This document shows, in pieces, positions 6,125-8,947 of a stretch of DNA of 8,947 nt (the first letter of the stretch is position 1; every line of letters begins with the position of its first letter). The notes beneath the pieces were generated by a model. It had not been told where the DNA came from and searched no databases. It worked only from the letters and a program-made list of their open reading frames with translations. Location of the stretch: positions 1 to 8,947 of the forward strand of contig CAKUKT010000090.1 in NCBI GenBank assembly GCA_934663655.1, written 5' to 3'. This DNA is from an uncultured Victivallaceae bacterium. Its GTDB lineage: Bacteria > Verrucomicrobiota > Lentisphaeria > Victivallales > Victivallaceae. Position numbers and translations under genes: made by a program.

Positions 6125-7417
6125 CTAACCTTTCAATATCCGTTCCGGATCGATTTGATCGAGTTGCTCGAAGACTTTGTTGATCGCATCAGCACAATGA
6201 CCGGCAACGACGGTGGTGTTGGGAGCCCGCAATGTGGTAACAATCGCGATGTGACAGTCACAGTATTCCCGGGCCGCCGGGAACTGAGCCGGGTTGTAAT
6301 CCACGCCCTCGTCAGCTCCCGGAATGCTCCATGGATAACCGCCGCCGAAGGCATTTCTGGCCTGAAAGACCGTCATCTCCGGCAAGATGTAGTGCTGCCA
6401 GACATTGCATGGCAAACCTTCAGCGTTCAGAGCCGCACATACCGCGTCGCGGAAACGGACGCGTATACGATGGTCATCGGGAATCTCAGCCGCCTCGAAA
6501 TTGATCCTCAGATTGAAATTGTAATAGGTGTGATGACACTCCGCCGGCTCCCAGGGAAGTTTCAACATCGGATTATCGGTCAGATTGGCACGCAGATAAT
6601 CGCAGTTCTCCCGCAGGACAGCCAGATATCCGTCCAACTTGGTAAGCTGGGCGCGGGCGAAAGCGGCTGTAAGTTCGTTGTTGCGGTACATCCACCCCAG
6701 CGCATAGGCATGGTGATCCCGAGTCTGTTCCGGGCGAGCGGTTTCGCCGAAGCTCCAGAATTTTGCCGCGTTGTTGTAAAGCGTTTCATCATCGGTGACA
6801 AAAGTTCCCCCCTCGCCGGCCGAAAGACACTTGAACTGATTGAGCGAAAATGCCGCACAATGCCCCAGCGTCCCCGCTTTGCGTCCCCGGTAGGTGGAAC
6901 CATGAGCCTGACAGGCGTCTTCAATCACAAAAAGGTTGTGACGTCTGGCGATGGCATTGATCTCGTCCATATCGGCGCACAGTCCGTGAAGTTGAACCAC
7001 CATGATAGCTTTAGTACGGGGAGTAATCGCAGCTTCGATCTTTCCGGCGTCGATCAGAAAGGTTTCCGGATCGATGTCCACAAATACGGGGATTGCACTG
7101 TGATGTAAAATACAGGTTGCACTTGATACCCAGCTGTAGGCTGTAACCAGTACGTGATCTCCGGCGCTGATACCACATGCGGCGATACACATGTGAAGAG
7201 CCGCGGTGCCGCTGTTGGTCAACAGAGCGAACTTGTTGCCGTTCCACGCCTTGAATTCTTCCTCAAATGCGAGGTTGTGGGTTCCCCGCGACTGAACAGC
7301 AGCATGAAGCGCATCCAGCACATAAAGCTCATCGATCTTATCAATGGGAGGCCAGTTTTTGATTTCGCCGGGTGAAAATACCGGCGAACCGCCATAAATC
7401 GCCAGTGTGTTCTTCAT
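6125..7417 (-). CDS. DegT/DnrJ/EryC1/StrS family PLP aminotransferase, 430 aa
   Basis: This is a fold-type I PLP enzyme of the sugar/cyclitol aminotransferase family, which transfers an amino group to a keto-sugar or keto-cyclitol, usually from Glu or Gln. Visible landmarks are the phosphate-binding TNSGTAAL at 67-74, VIEDACQAHGS at 164-174 with Asp167 contacting the PLP ring nitrogen, and SLNQFKCLSAGEGG at 191-204 with Lys196 as the Schiff-base lysine. The active site looks intact, so it is probably an aminotransferase and not one of the dehydratase or regulatory variants. At 430 aa it is somewhat longer than the 370-400 aa of many family members. The ATG at 7417 has AGGAGA (7425-7430) at 7-nt spacing. 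It lies 24 bp after the reductase gene and 6 bp before the isomerase gene. The nearby reductase could supply the keto substrate, as dehydrogenase-aminotransferase pairs do in amino-sugar or aminocyclitol pathways. That link is inference. Confidence 0.92.
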   Translation of the reverse strand: MKNTLAIYGGSPVFSPGEIKNWPPIDKIDELYVLDALHAAVQSRGTHNLAFEEEFKAWNGNKFALLTNSGTAALHMCIAACGISAGDHVLVTAYSWVSSATCILHHSAIPVFVDIDPETFLIDAGKIEAAITPRTKAIMVVQLHGLCADMDEINAIARRHNLFVIEDACQAHGSTYRGRKAGTLGHCAAFSLNQFKCLSAGEGGTFVTDDETLYNNAAKFWSFGETARPEQTRDHHAYALGWMYRNNELTAAFARAQLTKLDGYLAVLRENCDYLRANLTDNPMLKLPWEPAECHHTYYNFNLRINFEAAEIPDDHRIRVRFRDAVCAALNAEGLPCNVWQHYILPEMTVFQARNAFGGGYPWSIPGADEGVDYNPAQFPAAREYCDCHIAIVTTLRAPNTTVVAGHCADAINKVFEQLDQIDPERILKG

Positions 7418-7441
7418 TCACACATCTCCTTGAATTTTAAA

Positions 7442-8416
7442 TCAGTCCTGTTTCGGGAAGTTCAATCCGATCGGTTCCAGATAAGGACGTTGCGGAACCA
7501 TCCGGTAAATATCATCGATCGCCGCCAGCAATTCCGGCGCCAGCGGTCCAGCTTCAGCGGCAGCCACATTACGCTCCAGCTCCTCCACCGAGCGTGCACC
7601 AGTCAAAACCATGGAAATGTCATCGTTGGACAGCACGAATCGCAATGCCAGCTCCGGCAACGGTATTTTGCAGTCATGAACCAATTCGTAGAGTTTGAGA
7701 AACTGGCGACGTCGTTTTTCCGCCATCCAGCGAACCGGGTGATGAATTATCCCGTTGTCATAGATCCGGGCGAAAGCCCCCTGCTGAAGGGGCGATCCGG
7801 CAATGATTCCCATATTGTGTTTTAGCGCCGCAGGAATTACACTGTCAACCGCCTCCTGAAAGAGCAGACTGTACTGAAAAGCCGTCAATACCAGATCGAA
7901 TTTTCCGCTGTTGCATAGTCTGGTCATTTCGGTAACAGTGGTTCCGCCCAGGCCGATAAAATCGCAGCGCTGTTCCTCCCGGTATTCGTGGAGTAAATCC
8001 AGCACCGGTCCGGAATAATCATCTTCATCGGTCCACCAATCATAAAATTCCCCCTGCCGATCCGGTTCGTGAATCATCAGAATATTGACGTGGCGGCGAC
8101 GCAGCCGGTTGAAAGATTTTTCCAGTTCGTTCCGGAGGAAATCCTTGTCCTGCGCCCGGAAATTCTCCGGGGGCAGATTACCGATCTTGGTGCTGATAAT
8201 GAACTCATGCTCAAATGACTGCAAAGCTTCACCGATCACCTCTTCGCTGTCATAATATGATGGAGCAGTGTCAATGTAATTGATTCCGAGTTCCCAGGCA
8301 CGGCGGATTACCGCGCAGGATTGACGGCGTTCTGCGACTCCGCAACTGATAAACAGTCCTCCGAGCCCCAGTCGAGAAACCGCCAGTCCACATTTTCCCA
8401 ATATTCGTTTTTCCAT
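7442..8416 (-). CDS. Aldo/keto reductase, 324 aa
   Basis: This is an NAD(P)H-dependent oxidoreductase of the aldo/keto reductase superfamily, cytoplasmic, acting on a sugar or related carbonyl/alcohol. It begins MEKRILGKCGLAVSRLGLGG, the usual hairpin and first strand. The catalytic tetrad is present: Asp49 and Tyr54 (IDTAPSYYDSEEVIGEAL), Lys77 (STKIG) and His116 (LMIHEPD). The late LTGARSVEELERN segment (around residues 272-284) matches the cofactor-phosphate region of the family. Length is standard. The ATG at 8416 has AAGGA about 11 nt upstream, a slightly long spacing; no in-frame upstream ATG is available. It is first in the operon with the aminotransferase and isomerase genes, and is read from a promoter at 8462-8490 with an AraC-type operator behind it. 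Substrate and direction of reaction are unknown. Confidence 0.92.
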   Translation of the reverse strand: MEKRILGKCGLAVSRLGLGGLFISCGVAERRQSCAVIRRAWELGINYIDTAPSYYDSEEVIGEALQSFEHEFIISTKIGNLPPENFRAQDKDFLRNELEKSFNRLRRRHVNILMIHEPDRQGEFYDWWTDEDDYSGPVLDLLHEYREEQRCDFIGLGGTTVTEMTRLCNSGKFDLVLTAFQYSLLFQEAVDSVIPAALKHNMGIIAGSPLQQGAFARIYDNGIIHHPVRWMAEKRRRQFLKLYELVHDCKIPLPELALRFVLSNDDISMVLTGARSVEELERNVAAAEAGPLAPELLAAIDDIYRMVPQRPYLEPIGLNFPKQD

Positions 8417-8461
8417 CGCAATGCATATCCTTCCATATCGAAGATTTTGCCCGACAGTTTT

Positions 8462-8490
8462 AATTTACTTGTATCGACATAGCAATGCAA
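8462..8490 (-). promoter_or_regulatory. Promoter of the reductase-aminotransferase-isomerase operon
   Basis: On the minus strand TTGCAT (8490-8485) and TAAATT (8467-8462) are separated by 17 nt, giving a start near 8455 and a leader of about 39 nt. The -35 box matches consensus at only three positions, as is usual for activator-dependent promoters. The operator half-sites begin 11 bp upstream, the same distance as at the GH13 promoter. Confidence 0.6.
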
Positions 8491-8501
8491 CCGTGTTTTA
8501 C

Positions 8502-8542
8502 GGCACAATTTTGCCATTTCGGGTACTATTTTGCGCTTGGGG
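8502..8542 (-). promoter_or_regulatory. AraC-type direct-repeat operator of the reductase operon
   Basis: Two direct repeats of 21 bp lie head to tail with period 20, at 8502-8522 and 8522-8542, and are identical at 15 of 21 positions. The shared pattern on the plus strand is GG-Y-A-C-W-ATTTTGC, then S-M-TT-K-S-GG. The AraC family typically binds two direct half-sites about two helical turns apart, next to the -35 box. The site lies between the operon and the divergent regulator gene, so it could also act on the regulator's own promoter. A weaker third core (ATTTTGCC, 8444-8451) lies near the predicted transcription start. Confidence 0.7.
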
Positions 8543-8594
8543 AAAAAAACTGAAAAAAAAGCAATAAATTATTGATTAGATCGGTCCGGCAAGT

Positions 8595-8622
8595 TTGACA
8601 AAAAAGATTACCGGTGCTTAAT
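8595..8622 (+). promoter_or_regulatory. Probable promoter of the AraC-type regulator gene
   Basis: A consensus TTGACA at 8595-8600 is followed after 16 nt by CTTAAT (8617-8622, four of six matches to TATAAT). This gives a start near 8628 and a leader of about 20 nt that contains the AAAGGA ribosome site (8632-8637). It points away from the operon promoter, so the 231-bp gap 8417-8647 is a divergent control region. Confidence 0.5.
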
Positions 8623-8647
8623 TATTCATGGAAAGGATCTCGAAAAA

Positions 8648-8947
8648 ATGGCGGTTTCCAACCAGACTGCATCGTTTCAGCAATTGTTCCACTCGGTTCC
8701 GCAAATCTATGTGATGGAGGAGTTTTACCTTGACTCGTATTATTCGCTCAATTTTCACATTGACAACGAATATCATGAGTTGGTCTACGTACTTGACGGC
8801 AAATTCACGCTGGAACTGCGCCATAATCGCCGCTATGATTTTTCCAATGGAGACATAGCGTTGATGCCATTCGGCATCGAACATCGGGATGTGTTCGATC
8901 CTCGAAGCAATCTCAAGATCATCTTTGCCAGCTTTTCGTGGCCCGGC
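8648..8947 (+). CDS. AraC-family transcriptional regulator, N-terminal cupin domain (partial)
   Basis: The reading frame runs open for 100 codons from ATG 8648 to the window end, so only the sensor part is visible. The translation starts MAVSNQTASFQQLF. It contains HIDNEYHELVYVLDGKFTLE, then YDFSNGDIALMPFGIEHR, then a strand FASFSWPG. This is the double-stranded beta-helix (cupin) pattern of the ligand-binding half of AraC-type regulators, with H-x(n)-E-LVYVLDG and G-DI-x-LMP-x3-EH. A C-terminal helix-turn-helix pair would be expected beyond the window; that is inference. AAAGGA lies 10 nt before the start. The gene is divergent from the reductase operon and is the natural candidate to bind the ATTTTGC direct repeats at 8502-8542 and 5270-5310. 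The inducer is unknown but is likely a sugar, judging by the neighbours. Confidence 0.85.
   Translation, partial: MAVSNQTASFQQLFHSVPQIYVMEEFYLDSYYSLNFHIDNEYHELVYVLDGKFTLELRHNRRYDFSNGDIALMPFGIEHRDVFDPRSNLKIIFASFSWPG

Noticed and set aside
6760..6767. Isolated ATTTTGCC core
   Set aside because: It is a single copy inside the aminotransferase coding sequence, with no partner 20 bp away and no promoter next to it.
6155..7108. Plus-strand 317-aa frame
   Set aside because: It is antisense to the DegT-type aminotransferase, whose motifs are unambiguous.
8308..8517. Minus-strand 69-aa frame crossing the operon promoter
   Set aside because: It overlaps the reductase start in another frame and spans the predicted promoter, with no family resemblance.

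Overview
The window most likely comes from a member of the Lentisphaerota (Victivallales / Victivallis-like). The main reason is a pseudopilin-like protein with an N-terminal FTLIELLVV prepilin segment, a non-glycine residue before the Phe, and a C-terminal H-X9-DG motif. In that lineage such genes are commonly found beside secreted carbohydrate-active enzymes, as here. The taxonomic call is inference; no marker gene is present.

Layout from left to right. (1) Bases 1-181 hold a GC-rich array of short hairpins in a 75-76 bp higher-order repeat, lying 3' of the first gene. (2) A minus-strand two-gene unit (3124 to 192) encodes the pseudopilin-like protein and, 17 bp later, a 716-aa secreted TIM-barrel hydrolase-like protein. 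A probable promoter and a 19-bp inverted repeat precede the unit. (3) The 3125-3552 gap also holds an unrecognised, stop-interrupted ORF remnant. (4) A minus-strand cytoplasmic GH13 alpha-glucosidase-type enzyme (5184 to 3553) has its own strong promoter. (5) A compact minus-strand operon (8416 to 5282) encodes an aldo/keto reductase, a DegT/DnrJ-type PLP aminotransferase and a xylose-isomerase-like TIM-barrel protein. (6) A divergent plus-strand gene starting at 8648, cut by the window end, encodes an AraC-type cupin sensor domain.

The most interesting signal is regulatory. Upstream of the reductase operon promoter and upstream of the GH13 promoter, about 3.2 kb apart, lie the same pair of directly repeated half-sites (core ATTTTGC, period 20 bp). 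Both pairs have the same orientation, and the same 11 bp separates each pair from its -35 box. This is the geometry expected for an AraC-family activator, and the divergent gene at 8648 is the obvious candidate. It ties GH13, reductase, aminotransferase and isomerase/epimerase into one predicted sugar-responsive regulon. A plausible reading is that an imported glucoside is cleaved by GH13 and a released sugar is oxidised/reduced, aminated or deaminated and isomerised by the operon enzymes. The actual substrate cannot be read from the sequence. At the GH13 promoter the operator overlaps the last codons and stop of the isomerase gene.
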